Positions 1 to 11,478 of a DNA stretch of 64,000 bases are shown here, piece after piece. The DNA comes from Nymphaea colorata (Eukaryota; Streptophyta; Magnoliopsida; Nymphaeales; Nymphaeaceae), in contig NC_045142.1 in the NCBI RefSeq assembly GCF_008831285.2, positions 16,619,354 to 16,683,353 of the forward strand, read 5' to 3'. Both the position numbers and the translations under genes were made by a program. Under the pieces are notes generated by a model. The model was not told the DNA's origin and made no database searches. It saw only the letters and a list, made by a program, of their open reading frames with translations. Numbering within the stretch: position 1 is the first letter of the stretch; every line of letters begins with the position of its first letter.

Positions 1-496
1 TTTGGGAAAATGGCTAAGTAACCTTAGCAAGAAAAATTTTCTTTTGCCAAATCGTGTGATTTGGTACAAAATATTAGAAACTTGGGTTTTAGTTAGGTAG
101 AGTTTACGTTGACGTTTAGCCTGAGTAAGATCTGAAGTCAATGATATATAAATATCCATTTCATCCCAAATTGCTTTAGAGGTACCAAGGTACTCACTAA
201 TATATGAGCCAAGATGCTATAGTGTCATTGGTGGACCTCCATTCCTTGTATTTTGGATCGTTAATGGGTGGTTTCTTGGTACTACCATCAATATAATCTA
301 ACTTGGATTTCCCACAAGGAAATCGTGTAACAGCCTTAGACCAAGCCAAGTAGTTGAAATCATCAAGCAACGTACGAGTAATTTTGAGATTGGGGTTACC
401 TTGTTCATGAACGTCAATCTTGTGCATTGATCCATCGCTGGTTTGAATGATGGTGGCTTCACCGTTGTCATTCCTTGTTTCCCTTTCTTGTTCCAT
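1..496 (-). pseudogene. Ty1/copia-type gag N-terminus, broken
   Basis: Reading the minus strand from the ATG at 496, the product resembles the N-terminal gag domain of plant copia elements (gag_3/UBN2 type): it has LLDDFNYLAWSKAV, then YIDGSTKKPP and YKEWRSTND. Gag forms the retrotransposon particle. The frame ends in adjacent TAG and TGA codons near 194-199. The family-like continuation (EYLGTSKAIWDEMDIY) resumes at once in another frame, so there is a frameshift at about 195. Gag-like sequence then runs off the window at position 1. The start lies about 50 bases after a primer-binding site, the normal layout. PR, IN and RT are not in the window. Family assignment is by eye. Confidence 0.75.
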
Positions 497-548
497 AATG
501 ACTCACTGCTTGAAGCTCGAAGATTTTGCCTTAGAAGATCTTTTTACC

Positions 549-560
549 ACTCTGATGCCA
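549..560 (-). promoter_or_regulatory. Retrotransposon primer-binding site (initiator tRNA-Met type), diverged
   Basis: On minus, TGGCATCAGAGT follows directly after the presumed LTR end (..TATCA). Plant copia elements usually carry TGGTATCAGAGC here, complementary to the 3' end of initiator tRNA-Met. The site would prime minus-strand cDNA synthesis. It differs from the usual form at about two bases. Confidence 0.7.
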
Positions 561-883
561 TGATAGACTGAGATTTAATGAAAGATAAGGATGATAAAGA
601 GAAAAGAGGCTGCACCAGTTTTACGTGGTTTGGCTTTGCAGCCTGCATCCACGAGCAGGAGAAACCAACGTTTTTTATTTTGATAATAATTTTGTCAATA
701 CAATCAGTCATGCCCTTATACATCAAGAGAGTATTAAGGAAGGGAGGAGAGCGTGAGGCACTTCCATAAATAAGTAGTACGTTGGTTTATGACCATTGCC
801 GAATTTACTTGTTCAGTGGAGACCAATTATGTTAATTGATCTTTGGAGAAGGTTGCTGTTCTAACCTATATTGATTTGCAACA
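561..883 (-). repeat. 5' LTR of the minus-strand copia-type element
   Basis: The LTR is placed between the primer-binding site (549-560) and a possible TG..CA terminus: plus strand starts TGATAGAC and ends TTGCAACA. It holds the small spurious frames near 544-769. The outer end is uncertain between about 866 and 895, because sequence from about 866 onward aligns with 24446 onward. The second LTR is outside the window, so length and target-site duplication cannot be confirmed. Confidence 0.5.
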
Positions 884-924
884 GTTTTCTCAACATGGGC
901 ACATCATTCGATAAAAGCTGGGAA

Positions 925-1232
925 TGACCTGCCCCTAGGCCTCGACATCTGGCCAGCACCCGACCCCCAAAACCCGAGCTTGGGCCCGACTCAATGCCCA
1001 AAACCCGAGGTTGGGCTCGACCCGATTAAAAATATATATATTTTAAATATAAAATAAAAAATTTTAAATACAAAACACATTTTTAATAATGATATATATA
1101 TTATTATTAAATAAAAATAATATAAAAAATTAATCAGGCCGAATCGGGCCCCATCAGGCCGACTTGGGCTGTTCTTTCAGGCCCGGTATCAAGCCAAGTA
1201 CTGAGTACCCGGGCCCGATGCCCAGGCTTCCC
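925..1232. mobile_element. GC-ended, AT-cored insertion with imperfect terminal inverted repeats
   Basis: Flanks 893-924 and 1233-1310 together match one continuous stretch at 24459-24562, so about 300 bases are inserted here relative to that copy. The insert starts GCCCCTAGGCCTCGACATC and ends GATGCCCAGGCTTCCC. The reverse complement of the end (GGAAGCCTGGGCATCGGGC) is an imperfect match to the start. The ends are rich in GGGCCCGA-type words and the core is AT-rich (1026-1130). A short CCTG occurs at both borders. This looks like a non-autonomous DNA transposon; the superfamily is not determined. Confidence 0.5.
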
Positions 1233-1315
1233 TGTCATTGCACTTCTAAAACATCGGCAGGGGATCTGAGGCTACTGGCAACGACCATTAGCCTAGCCAA
1301 AAGTTTTTTGCTACA

Positions 1316-1847
1316 CTACAAAGGACAAGGGCGAGTCTTGGTTTTGCGAGGGGATGAGTATTGGCAATGGAAATAGGGTTATTGGTCGTTGCCAATAGCT
1401 TGTTTTGTTGTTGTGGTTGTATTTGTTCACTAGGGATCTGATCTTGTGGGCTGGTGTGGCTAATTGCCCACACCAGCTATAATGTTCTTTTTACAATCAA
1501 GAATATAATTTAGTGAAGATCGTATGACCCTTGAACAGAACGTTTTTTGTTATTTGTGCCCTCTTGACGTTTTACATACTAAATAAATATATAATTTACA
1601 TACATAACAGCTGGTGCAACACATTTTCTATGTAGTAAACAAATGACAACGAGGATACATAACAATGAATTTTAATTATATAAAAGAAACGAGTGCAATA
1701 GGTTTCTTGAGATACTGGCTTTTCATTTTTCAGTTCTACATTCTCACCTTCTTTTCCTTCCTTCATAACTGTCTTCTGCTTTAAAGATTAGTGGGATCTT
1801 AAGGAGAGAAAATAACCCTGAAAAATCAGTCTAAAAATGAAGCTGAT

Positions 1848-1895
<48 letters not shown>

Positions 1896-2860
1896 AATGT
1901 CATTAGGACAGACAGAACAAACAGGAAAAACATAAGAAAGACAAATGTCAGACGAAAGGGGCATGGTGTTTTGTTTTATGACCGTCAAAATTCTGGACAA
2001 AGAACACCATAGTCCATAAGAACAGCACACTGGTATACAGGATGTCCAGTCCATTCTATCATATAGGATGACAATCAAACAACCTCTAATGAATTGTTTG
2101 ACGAATGGGATGCTTTATGAATCAGCTCAAAACTTTGGAATAGATTTATGAAACACTCACAAAGTGTATCAACTGCCAAACGACCACTAAAGAATATGTT
2201 AAAATGAATATGTTAAAATGTCTATGCTTCTTACCAGTTTGTCATTGGAAGCCTTCAAAACAAAAATATTGAAATGTTATCACTTTAACATTGCTTGGAT
2301 TGCAGAAAACGGTGCAGCAACACAAAAATATGCATGCAATCCCCTATAAACGATGCCCGAACTGCTTACATGACTAGCTACCGTCCTCAGCCACTATGAG
2401 TCTTTCCCTGGCAAAGTGTTGCAATGTTAGTGTCTAGAAATCAGTGATATAGACAATGGATTAATAACTGTCAATGTATATTTAATAACCTATTTTATAT
2501 CTCAATAAAACGAGGGGATCCCTCTGTTGTTTCCCAGCAAAAAATTACCTATTTGATGTCACGAGCAGTGGCACACCAATTACATTATTATACTTGAATA
2601 TATGTTAGTTACTCGAATAGTGTATATGTTAAACTTAGAACACAATAACTCTTTAATTTGAAATGAACTTTAGGTACATGTTGGGTCGAGAGTCTATGCT
2701 TAAACCCTTGAAAGTAAGCTGTTATGGTGTTGTGCCAAATGTTTTGCCAAATGTTCATGTTGCCAAGCCACCCTTAAAAGTGTAGAGGAAATGATGGATG
2801 CTTAACAGTCTAATGGACGACGAGTGAGTGCAGACCATTTGCTCTGGACATCTTCCCCCA
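1316..2860. other. Non-coding stretch
   Basis: I see no gene here. The stretch holds a (TA)n(GA)n microsatellite at 1848-1895, a possible palindromic word around GGCTAATTGCCCACACCAGC (1457-1476) that recurs in other small elements of the window, and a fragment near 2120-2180 sharing CACTCACAAAGTGT with 6945-6965. Confidence 0.5.
1848..1895. repeat. Compound (TA)n(GA)n microsatellite
   Basis: An uninterrupted run of TA dinucleotides passes directly into a run of GA dinucleotides. Confidence 0.95.
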
Positions 2861-2863
2861 ATG

Positions 2864-3010
2864 AAAAGAATGCTAGGAGTTAGGCTGGCTACATTTAACA
2901 CGAAATAATTCAATAAGATATGCAGAAAAGAAACAAGGATGGTTAGGGAAAAGAATGCTAGGAGTTAGGCTTGTTACCTTTAACATGAAATTATTCAATA
3001 CGGTATGCAT
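2864..3010. repeat. Direct tandem duplication, about 87-bp period
   Basis: AAAGAATGCTAGGAGTTAGGC begins near 2865 and again near 2951. Both are followed by diverged copies of the same sequence (ACATTTAACACGAAATAATTC against ACCTTTAACATGAAATTATTC). This is a two-copy local duplication without coding capacity. Confidence 0.8.
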
Positions 3011-3427
3011 AGAATGCAATGACCAGAACATAAAACACAAGAATTCTTTTTTATGCGAAATTATCAAACATGCCCCATGTTTTACCATCCCAAAAGCTTA
3101 TGCTTCCAAGCCCAGAGAACTCTGCCACCTGCCATCTACTTCTCTGCATGTGAATAGGAAAACCTATTTCTCATTGTAATCAAGCACATAATCATACCCT
3201 TTATTCTGTCAAGCACATCATCAATGCAACATAGTTCAGCAAAAAACTCTAAAAAACTCAGAAGAAAAAGGGGCTATGCCACAAAGCAGCAGAGAGAAAG
3301 AGAGGGAGATCGAGAAGACCTGTAAACCTTGTGGGAGGGGAAAGGAGGAGGTATCAAACAGTCCCTCAAGAGCAGTGAATATGAGTGTTGATGGTGACAG
3401 AGGCAGCAGCAGCGTGAGAAAGAAGCA

Positions 3428-3910
3428 GCAGTGATTTCTGGCGTGTTTCAGTCGGGCAAAATCAGTTGGGAGGAGGAAGAAGAAGAACAACAACAAGGAG
3501 AAGAACAAAGGAAGGCCGAAGGGGTACCTGGCGCGAAGGTGGGAGCAGGAGCTGCAGCAAGAGCAAGAGGGACGACTGATGCATCTGAGGCAGCAGCAGC
3601 AAGAGAAGGGGAAAGGCGATGGATGCGTCTGAGGCAGCAGCTGCGAGAGAAGGCAGCAGCAGTGATTTCTGGGAGATTTTATTTGGGAAAAATCAGTTGG
3701 GAGGAGGAGGAAGAAGAAGAACAACAAGGAGAAGAAGAAAGGAAGGCCGAAGGGGTACCTGGCATGAAGGGGTACCTGGCGTGAGGGCGGGAGCAGGAGC
3801 TGCAGCAAGAGCGAGAGGGACGACGGATGCGTCTGAGGCAGCAGTAGTGAGAGAAGGGGAAAGGCGATGTATGCGTCTGAGGCAGCAGCCGGCGAGAGAA
3901 GGCAGCAGCA
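3428..3910. repeat. Purine-rich tandem repeat, about 231-bp unit, two copies
   Basis: GCAGTGATTTCTGG starts units near 3428 and 3659. Each then has AAAATCAGTTGGGAGGAGG, a GAA/CAA-rich tract, GGAAGGCCGAAGGGGTACCTGGC, GGAGCAGGAGCTGCAGCAAGAG and a GATGCGTCTGAGGCAGCAG tail that itself recurs inside each unit. The strong strand bias (G and A on plus) leaves long open frames in several frames of both strands. They read as low-complexity Glu/Gln-rich or Leu/Ser-rich peptides, so I treat them as composition artefacts and not genes. Confidence 0.8.
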
Positions 3911-4139
3911 GCGGAAGAGAGACAGCAGTTGGAAGACAGCAAGTGCGCTCAGGTCTGGTCGTCTGGCTGTTAATTGTTGGATATTTGGCTCCACTTGCTT
4001 GCATGACACAGCGGTGGGCTTGGGAGTAAGGGGAAAGAGTAGCTTCAGCTTTCACTTGGATCGTGGGATGACCTCCTACTCATCTAAATTAGAGTATTAT
4101 ATACGTTATCATCTTATTTTCTAGGAAATGGGTTTAGAT

Positions 4140-4360
4140 GGGCATATGACCACATGCAAGGCACTTGAGAAACATCAAGTGATAATGAGTAGGAAATGGG
4201 TTTAGACGGCCATATATGCGTCAAGAAGGATGGCTGGACCATTGATGGACCCAGCCCAGTTTCTTGGATTGCTTTTTTGACAGGTAACTACTGGTCGAAC
4301 AGAATGAGCAACCACTCGTTCCACAGTTTAGTTTTCTGAAGAAAAGACTAGTTCGCATGA
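4140..4360. repeat. Dispersed-repeat fragment
   Basis: GGAAATGGGTTTAGA occurs at about 4126 and 4192. The stretch 4225-4350 (GATGGACCCAGCCCAGTTT, then a tract ending in CAACAGTTT-like sequence) resembles 6640-6760, 8800-8945, 37540-37670 and 52760-52870. It is a partial member of the families annotated there. Confidence 0.45.
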
Positions 4361-4818
4361 CGGCATTGACGGGCATGAGCCGATGTCATTGGACATTGGT
4401 ACGCGTATAAAAAGGAAGGCCGAGGTCATCGCCTAAAATAACTCATGGAACTGGGAATAACATTATTGGTAAATAGAACTTGCATGTTATACTTTCACGA
4501 TCAGTCGATTTAGAATCCACAGTTCAATTTTTTTTTTGGTAGCTTTTCTATTTATTTTTTAGATGTTTGCATAACCCATTCGGCACTGTTTGACTGGAAG
4601 GTACACAAGTCGGTATTGATGGGCATGAGCCGATGTCATTGGACATTGGTACGGGTATAAAAAGGAAGGCCGAGGTCATTGCCTAAAATAACTCATGGAA
4701 CTGGGAATAACATTATTTGTAAATAGAACTTGCATGTTATACTTTCACGATCAGTCGATTTAGAATCCACAGTTCAATTTTTTTTTTTTGTGGATTTTCT
4801 ATTTATTTTTTAGATGTT
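4361..4818 (+). repeat. Tandem duplication, 250-bp period, each unit with a TATA-like box
   Basis: The segment beginning CGGCATTGACGGGCATGAGC at 4361 recurs almost unchanged at 4611. Matching runs through GCCGATGTCATTGGACATTG, a TATAAAAAGGAAGG word (about 4407 and 4657), ACTCATGGAACTGGGAATAA and a shared ATTTATTTTTTAGATGTTTG tail. Few differences are visible, so the duplication looks recent. TATAAAAA resembles a plant TATA box, but no convincing reading frame follows either copy. Confidence 0.85.
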
Positions 4819-6185
4819 TGTTTTATTAGATGATCACTTATTTTACATTTTTAGGGTTTTTAAAATTTTTTCTATTTATCCCGTTTTTCTTATTTTTTCA
4901 AAGTCATTGTATTATTTCTTAAGAAAACCTCAATGTTTAAAACGTGAAGACGTTTTATCTTTTTTCTATGATCGAAACTATTATAAAGAACAATGAAGAA
5001 ACGAAAACACAAGCAGGACAATGCATGTCCCACGCTATTATAGATAACCTAGCCCCTAAGTCACCCGCACCGGAGGTGCATAGAATCGGGTGCATACCGG
5101 ACATGGGTGCAGGTCCGACTCACACTCGAGCCCAGTTAGAATGTCATATTATTAAATTACTTATATAATATATGTTGTTATGATATTTTCCTATGCAATG
5201 CAATTATTCAAGTATGTTATATACATTAATAACTAAATTTTAATAATAATATATATATGCTTATTCTGTTATATATATAATAAATTAATAATAATAAAAT
5301 AACCTCGCCACACCGTCACATCTAAATTTTTTAGGATGTGCCACTCCGGCACCTGCACCCACACTCTGCCCTCAGGTGACATAGCCTGGCGTGACATAAT
5401 GACTATGAACTAGCAAAAAAAAGACTAAAAGCCCCTCCAATGAAAGGGAAAAAATGCCCAAAGGTCGACCCTTCTTTTAATGTTACTGTTCTGAGCATTT
5501 AACTCAAAAATCAGTTAGATTTATTAGATATTTTAAAAGGTGTCTCATGAATTTACCTTCTTTTTTGCAGCAGATTCACAAAAACCCCAAGGACAAGTTC
5601 AAACATATAATTAGGAGAACAAGTCCAAGTTAGATTTATCCAACAAAGTTATGATTCATAGCCTGAGGGCAGGGCGAAGCCAGAATTTTTTTTTTCTTTT
5701 TTTTTTTATAGGGCACAAGTAATGACCATGGGGAGTTGACATAATGGGGTGGGGCTACTCCATATAACTGGACACAAGTGATGTAACTTCAATACTAGAT
5801 TAACATTCCAAAGAGTGAGTTGGGGCATATGCCCCTGGAGACTACAGATCTCTTAGTGCTACTGCGGGTGCATTTTTAGTATGATGTCATATAAAGGTCA
5901 CACTTTAACGCATAGAAAACAGTAGGTCTTGTATCGTAAGAGACGATAGGTTGGGTGAATGTTCCTCACGTTCACCACCTAAAAGCCATGTTTTTTTATT
6001 TTCTCAAGCTTGTTTGACGGGACAGAAAGTTGGTAAGATCTGAAACAGCTTACAAGCTGAGGGCGTGGTCAATCTTTAACCATTTGCACAGCCTACTTAT
6101 CTGGACCACTTAGAAGTTGCAATGAGTACAATGAATTGTAGGGATGTTGTCTGAATGGTTGGAGTGTCTCTTAGTAACTCTCCCC
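4819..6185. other. Non-coding stretch with possible small TIR elements
   Basis: No gene seen. At 5045-5395 an AT-rich core (5150-5310) is flanked by GC-rich ends carrying GGGTGCA and CCGG words, the same architecture as 925-1232, but I cannot define termini. At 5665-5860 a tract beginning AGGGCGAAGCCAGAATTTT and containing GGGGCATATGCCCC resembles degraded hAT-like MITE ends. Confidence 0.35.
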
Positions 6186-6845
6186 GTTCGAACGCATTGA
6201 TTAAAACTTTGTGCTATAAAGAAGGCATTAATTGAATCGATGTTACTTTTATTGAAAAAAGAATATGATGCTTTTATATTTTGTATTTTTAAAAACAGAA
6301 TATTGTTCTTAACATGTTCCATCTAAGAGAATTTCAAAGCCTCAGCACAGGTTACACAAAAGACTTTACCTTGAGGGGCATAGCGTAGCTTGTCAAAAAG
6401 TTACAGAGTCAAAAAGAAACAGGGTTACTTCGATGAACATAGTGTAACTGGTCGAGTTGAGGGGCTGGTGAGAGTCAGGTCGAGTTGAGGGGCTTTGTGA
6501 GTGGTCATCTATAGACATTTATAAATTGTGTTATTTTGTAGGAACCTGGGGGCCATGAGGTGGGGAATATGCTCACCTTGAAAGCAAATGAGAAACATCA
6601 AATAAAGCAATGGTTGTCAGGACAAAGATATTTATCTAAAAATCAAGCAAAGGCTGAACCATCAAAGGACCCAGTTTAGTTTCTTGGATCTGCTGCTGTG
6701 TTAGTGTTTGACCGGTCAGGACAGGCCAAGCATGATGTCGGCAATCCCTCCAGTTTTGCAAAGAAAAAAGAACTTCTGGTCTTGACAGAGCGAAATTATC
6801 TTCAACAGGTAGGCCTGCAGGACTCGTTTGGCTAAGTGAACATTT
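6185..6845 (-). repeat. Dispersed repeat; inverted partner at 52661-53310
   Basis: The reverse complement of this stretch matches 52661-53310 over nearly its whole length. One end is CTTAGCCAAACGAG (minus, from about 6840), followed by TCCTGCAGGCCTAC. The other end includes the sequence complementary to AAAAAGAATATGATGCTTTT. A diverged relative of the inner part lies at 28170-28330. I see no coding sequence and the class is unknown. Confidence 0.75.
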
Positions 6846-7874
6846 TATGATTGTGTCATGAATCCTTTCAAAAATTGGGATAGATTCATGGAGCACTATA
6901 ATTAATAATTCTTGAATCAGACCCAATTTTTAGGGCAAATTCATGCAACACTCACAAAGTGTTCCTGCTGTTATACAAACCTTCATAAATATTTTAATTC
7001 TTTCGACTGAACATTTGTTTTGTGCACTAATGCCCAATATTCATATGACAGTTGCATGCAACAGTCCGGTTTGCGCCAGAAGTGTTGGTTAGAAGGCAAT
7101 CAGTTCTTAGAGGTGATGTTAGCGACCATCAGTTTGTTTGATGGACTTTCAAAGGTGGCCATATATAATGAAAAAATCAGTTTTTCATAATGTGTGGGCT
7201 GCTAGAATGATATATATAGAGGGACAAAATTTTGATATAGAAAGCATATCTAGATGGGTGCTTTGTGATGTTACTTCATACGTAAGAAGGTGCGGTCCTT
7301 CCAGTTTTCACTTTTCAACTGTTCAAATCAGACCTTAGGTATGGAATATCTTCGATCATATAGATATGTAGCCCTCGACATACTTCATGAAAAGGATCTA
7401 AGATGCCCACCTAAGCAAGAAATTAAGTTTAAGGTCTCTGAGAAAACTTGTTCCAATAGATGGATGAGCAAATGCTAGTCCATCAATTCGAGATCTAATT
7501 CCAAATTTTTTAGAGTGACATAGCATCTACATCATGACAATGATGGTAGACAAACTGCAGATTCTCCTAATCACCGCTCCCTTTTCTTCCATCCATTTGA
7601 GTCACAGCGGGATGTGAGATCAAGTTGCGTGCACATCCTTATGGACTCACAAGTATGCAGTTATCATACCAAAAAAGATGGGGTTTTAGGTATTTTCAAT
7701 TTTCTAATGAAGTAATGTTGATTTTAGACTTTTTAACTTTTTCTTAACCTCTTTTTCACCCTTTTAAAATGTTTCCTTTTCATTCTATACAGGGAAAAAA
7801 GAAGGGGTTTGGGGTACTTCTGAACTTTTTTAATGAAATGATGCCTATTTTAGACTTTTTAACTCTTTCATAAC

Positions 7875-7915
<41 letters not shown>

Positions 7916-7916
7916 C
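7875..7916. repeat. Compound (CT)n(TA)n microsatellite
   Basis: A run of CT dinucleotides followed by a run of TA dinucleotides, inside repeat copy c1. Confidence 0.95.
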
Positions 7917-9997
7917 AATCTTCTTCTTTTTTCAAAAAATATCTTTTCTATAATACCATTCCTTGGACAGGACACTCTACTTCTTATTATGACTGTTACA
8001 TTAATAGAAATATGTCGGTTTGGCCATTGTCCACCCGAACTCCAAACCTGGTTATGTGTAAAAAAATTTCTTGCGTTTGTATGGTTACGATGAAAAGAAA
8101 TAGGAAGACAAAAGTGGAAGCAAAAAAAATACAATAAAAGACATACCTTTCAAAAAATTGCTAAAATGTCCCCCTATTCTTGAGTATGTACGTTGGGTGC
8201 CCATATGGGGCACTCAACTCAATCTACCCGAACTCAGCTGAACGCTTGCCACTCACTGTCTCTTCATGAGTAACTGTCACCTCTCTCTCTCTCTCTCGAT
8301 TTAGCCTAATTTGTTTTTTTATTCAGAAACAGCTCTTAAGGATGGTGGAAAGATTAACGGAAGATGTGGACTATGAGAGAGAGACATGCATGGAATATTC
8401 TTGTGTCAGATTTCCATTGCATCCATGGGTCACATTTTTACTTGGAAACACAGTCACCAGTTTGTTTACTTGTGGTGCTATCCTCCAATGCTTCATTGGG
8501 TGATTCCGGCCCCAACGCATCCCTAGACCTTCCAAGCAGGATTAAAGCTAAGAATTCGCTGCCGACTTTTTCTTCGAATCTCTGAATTTGAACAAGGTGC
8601 TTGAGAATTACAGGCTTAGCCTCCCTGGCCGTGAAACCTAAATAATTTGTATTTGTATCATTATAGAAAAAAAAACAATCTTGGAAAGTTGAGAAGACGC
8701 ATATATAACCTATGTATTTTGCATAAACGTTCAGGTGGGGATCTGCCCATATAGAAAACATATAAATATTAAACATCAATCAAGAAGAAGTTTTACGGTG
8801 AGTCCGGCCATCTAAAGAGAACAACTGGACGATCGATGGATCGAGCCCAGTTTTGAGAAATCCAGGACTTGTCAAATACAATGAGCAGCCATTGATTCAA
8901 CAGTTTTGTTCTTGGAAAAGGACCAATCTCATTGGTTCGCAGTTTGAATGGGTCACCGCAAAACACAGTAACTTGTCGGTGGCAAAGCAAGATATTCGCT
9001 GCTGACAGAAGGCCCTTCAGAAAATCAGTGGCCGAGGGATGCCACATGCTAATCAGCAAAATAGCTACAGAGCTTCGACAATGTAAACTAGTAATTTTTG
9101 TGTGCCTGTGTGGGCAATTGCCACACAAGTCCACACGTTCGTGCATGATTCTTGATAAATAGGAGTTGCCTATTGTGATACTTATCAGTCCTCCTTAATG
9201 GTTGGAGTCAGCCACTTTCAATTGTATTGGGGCTTCGCTTGGGTTGGTCCAAAGTGATATACAAATCGGCCAATATTTATTTATTGTTTACTTAGAAGAA
9301 ATTGTCTTTTCCATAAAACTACTAAGGCCATGCCCTTATGCTTTCAAGATTTTGTCCTGCTTCAAGGCTTAGGTGGACATACTGTACATCGTCAACTCCA
9401 CTTGCCATGGTTTGCAATCCAGAGAAATAACACACTAGAATGTGACAGCGGCCACAAGATTCAAACCTCGAACTCCTTGGATATGAACTACTTGCCACCC
9501 AGTTGCCCTATGTGCCTTGAGGCAATCAACCAATCTTTATCCAAGTGATTATGAATGAAGCATGATATAGCCAATTCATCATCAATCGCCCATTTTAAAA
9601 GACGCAGAAGTGCTTTCGGGTTTCTTTCAGTTTCCACTTGATTTCACATTTCACTTAAAGAAATTTCAAAAATATTGACAAAATAGCTCTCAGCCTCGAT
9701 CTCACTCTCAAACTGCAGGCCCACATGGACCTTCTAGAGTCTAGCATCCATGGCATCGTTGAGGAAATCTATTGATGTTGAAGACTCAGGCAACCATCCA
9801 TGGCATCGTTGAGGAATCGATCAATGACATCACTGGAGTTGGCCAAAAACGGCATCTGCAGTTTTTCCAATCCATCCCTCCTCTTTGGTCATGTCAACCT
9901 GCCGAACCTAGGGATGTCAGAGGGTTGGGTTAGGTCCGACCAACCCTTCTGTTTTTTAACTTAAATTTTTTCATTCCAAAACAGACTGGTTACCTCA

Positions 9998-10141
9998 GGG
10001 GTTGTCTGACGACAGTAACACATTGTTATTAGTGTCTCCTACTGTACATGCAACACTGTAACAAGTCTTCTATGAATCTGTCTTATTTGCTAGGACAGAT
10101 TTATGGGACAGCAACAATGTATTACTTTGACAAACAACATC
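9998..10141. mobile_element. 144-bp MITE nested in c1, TCA-flanked
   Basis: The termini are GGGGTTGTCTGACGACAGTAAC and, at the other end, ACTTTGACAAACAACATC, imperfect inverted repeats of each other. TCA stands on both sides (9995-9997, 10142-10144). The homologous element in c2 (16805-16948) is flanked by TTA. A 3-bp TWA-type duplication is characteristic of PIF/Harbinger elements. It predates the c1/c2 duplication. Confidence 0.55.
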
Positions 10142-10601
10142 TCAAGAACCTACTTTTATGTTTGAAAATCGACCAAAGGTTCAATGTTCTTGTTGGGTTT
10201 TTGGATCTAGATATTAGACCAAATGTAAAATCACATACAAAACCCAGAAGCAAAAAGTAGGTGGATATATGTGTCTATGTATATGTATGTATTGTGCTTT
10301 TGTGTACTGGATGCTCCAATTTTTTAAACCATTAAAAATTAGTCTTTAAATGCATTGTTAATTGTTGCTAAAACCACTAGGAACTGTTGCTATGTACATG
10401 TCGTAAACTATTGCAACTCCTCATTTTTTACAGCCACCCAATATAATGCATTGATCGTGCAAATAAATGCATTGCTTAATAAAATGCACTATGTGATCTA
10501 CTGTGAGAGGTTGGAGGATTTCTCTATCCAGAGCTGGGTGGAGAAGTTCGAGGACATATATATATACGATTTTTTACCAAATGTATAGCCTAAAAAAAAC
10601 A

Positions 10602-10982
10602 TCAGTGTGATCTTTGCTCAAATTTAGATTTGGGATTTGGTTCTTTTGCAAGACACAAACAATCAAAGATGCATAGATGACAATACGTGGGTTTTTTTGT
10701 TTTGAATAATTTTTCATAAGGAGTTTTGTTTTGTAAAGCACTTGTTGGAGTTCGATTGATTAAATACATGGCTGTCAATACACACTGGTCCCAACAAGGC
10801 CCTAGCAAACCAGATTGGAATTTAAGGGCTCGAGCCACATCTAAAATGTCATGGTGTTTTCTTTCAACTACACCATTTCGTTGTGGTGTATAAACACATG
10901 TCTGTTGTTGAACAATGCTTTTTTCATGAAAAAAATCATTCATCTCCCTTAAAAAAATCGACTCCGTTATAAGTTTTAACAA
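10602..10982 (-). pseudogene. Copia element B: integrase core and C-terminal part
   Basis: Read on minus, this part contains TCVYTPQRNGVVERKHH, the copia integrase stretch carrying the catalytic Glu, then WDQCVLTAMYLINRTPTS and KTPYEKLF, typical of the region after the DDE core. The frame ends at 10602 against repeat c1. It continues the gag-protease segment at 11479-11985 of the same element after about 500 bases of degraded sequence. RT and RNase H of this element are absent. The sequence differs clearly from element A, so this is a separate family. Confidence 0.8.
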
Positions 10983-11478
10983 TTTTAACCTCAGCTTTAT
11001 ATTGCCTTTCTATCATATTGATAAAATATTTTAATAGATGAGTAGTTTCATGCTTAAATCACATCAAATAAACCCGCACTGCTCCAGAAAATAAGGCTTG
11101 GGAATATGGCCCCAGATATCATAATGCAACAAATCAAATGGATGATTTGAGCAAGAGACACTTTCATTAAAAGGTAATCTAGACTGTTTTGTTAGTTTGC
11201 ATACGTCACAATAAAATGTTTACATTTTAATGCTAGATTATGGCTGAGAAAGTAGATAATTCATGGCTTGTGATGGATGCCCAAGTCTAAGATGCCATAT
11301 GTCTGTTCACTTGAGACTACAGTTCATTGCCAATGGTTAATGTGAAAGATCAGAGATCTTACATACGAACAGGCCATCTCTCAAACTACCCAGTCCAAAC
11401 ATTGTCCTAGAATTCAGGTCCTGCAAGGAGCAACCATTGGAACCAAAGATGACTTGACATTTAGTAAGTGAAACAAGT
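10983..11478 (-). pseudogene. Copia element B: degraded pre-integrase and integrase start
   Basis: This stretch lies between the protease and integrase parts of element B in the expected position for the GAG-pre-integrase domain and first integrase residues. Translation on minus is interrupted by several stops and shifts. I do not define domains residue by residue. Confidence 0.55.

Larger units (their letters stand above)
7246..10592 (+). repeat. Long dispersed repeat, copy c1
   Basis: This stretch matches c2 (15605 onward, same orientation) and c3 (inverted, ending about 38990). Anchors are AGAAGGTGCGGTCCTTCCAG (7286), AAGATGCCCACCTAAGCAAG (7400), AATGAAGTAATGTTGATTTT (7706), CCAATTCATCATCAATCGCC (9570) and AAACCCAGAAGCAAAAAGTAGG (10240). 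c1 and c3 share sequence from 7246 (TAGATGGGTGCTTT). Middle sections 8130-9250 occur in c3 but not c2. The right end breaks at about 10592, where copia sequence starts. No gene is recognised in it. The family is unclassified; a large non-autonomous transposon is possible but I found no clear termini. Confidence 0.7.

Noticed and set aside
3236-4009. 257-codon minus-strand open frame, the longest single open frame here with no transposon or protease homology
   Set aside because: It is Leu/Ser/Pro-rich low-complexity sequence created by the purine-rich tandem repeat; comparable frames are open on the other strand and in other frames, and no domain is visible.
4400-4420. TATAAAAA box as a gene promoter
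   Set aside because: No plausible reading frame or splice structure follows within several hundred bases; it is kept only as part of the duplicated unit.
7246-7260. Possible Helitron 5' end (TCTAGATGGG after A) for the long repeat
   Set aside because: I could not find a CTRR end with a hairpin at the other side of any copy, and the local match between c1 and c3 has a 4-base indel at this point.
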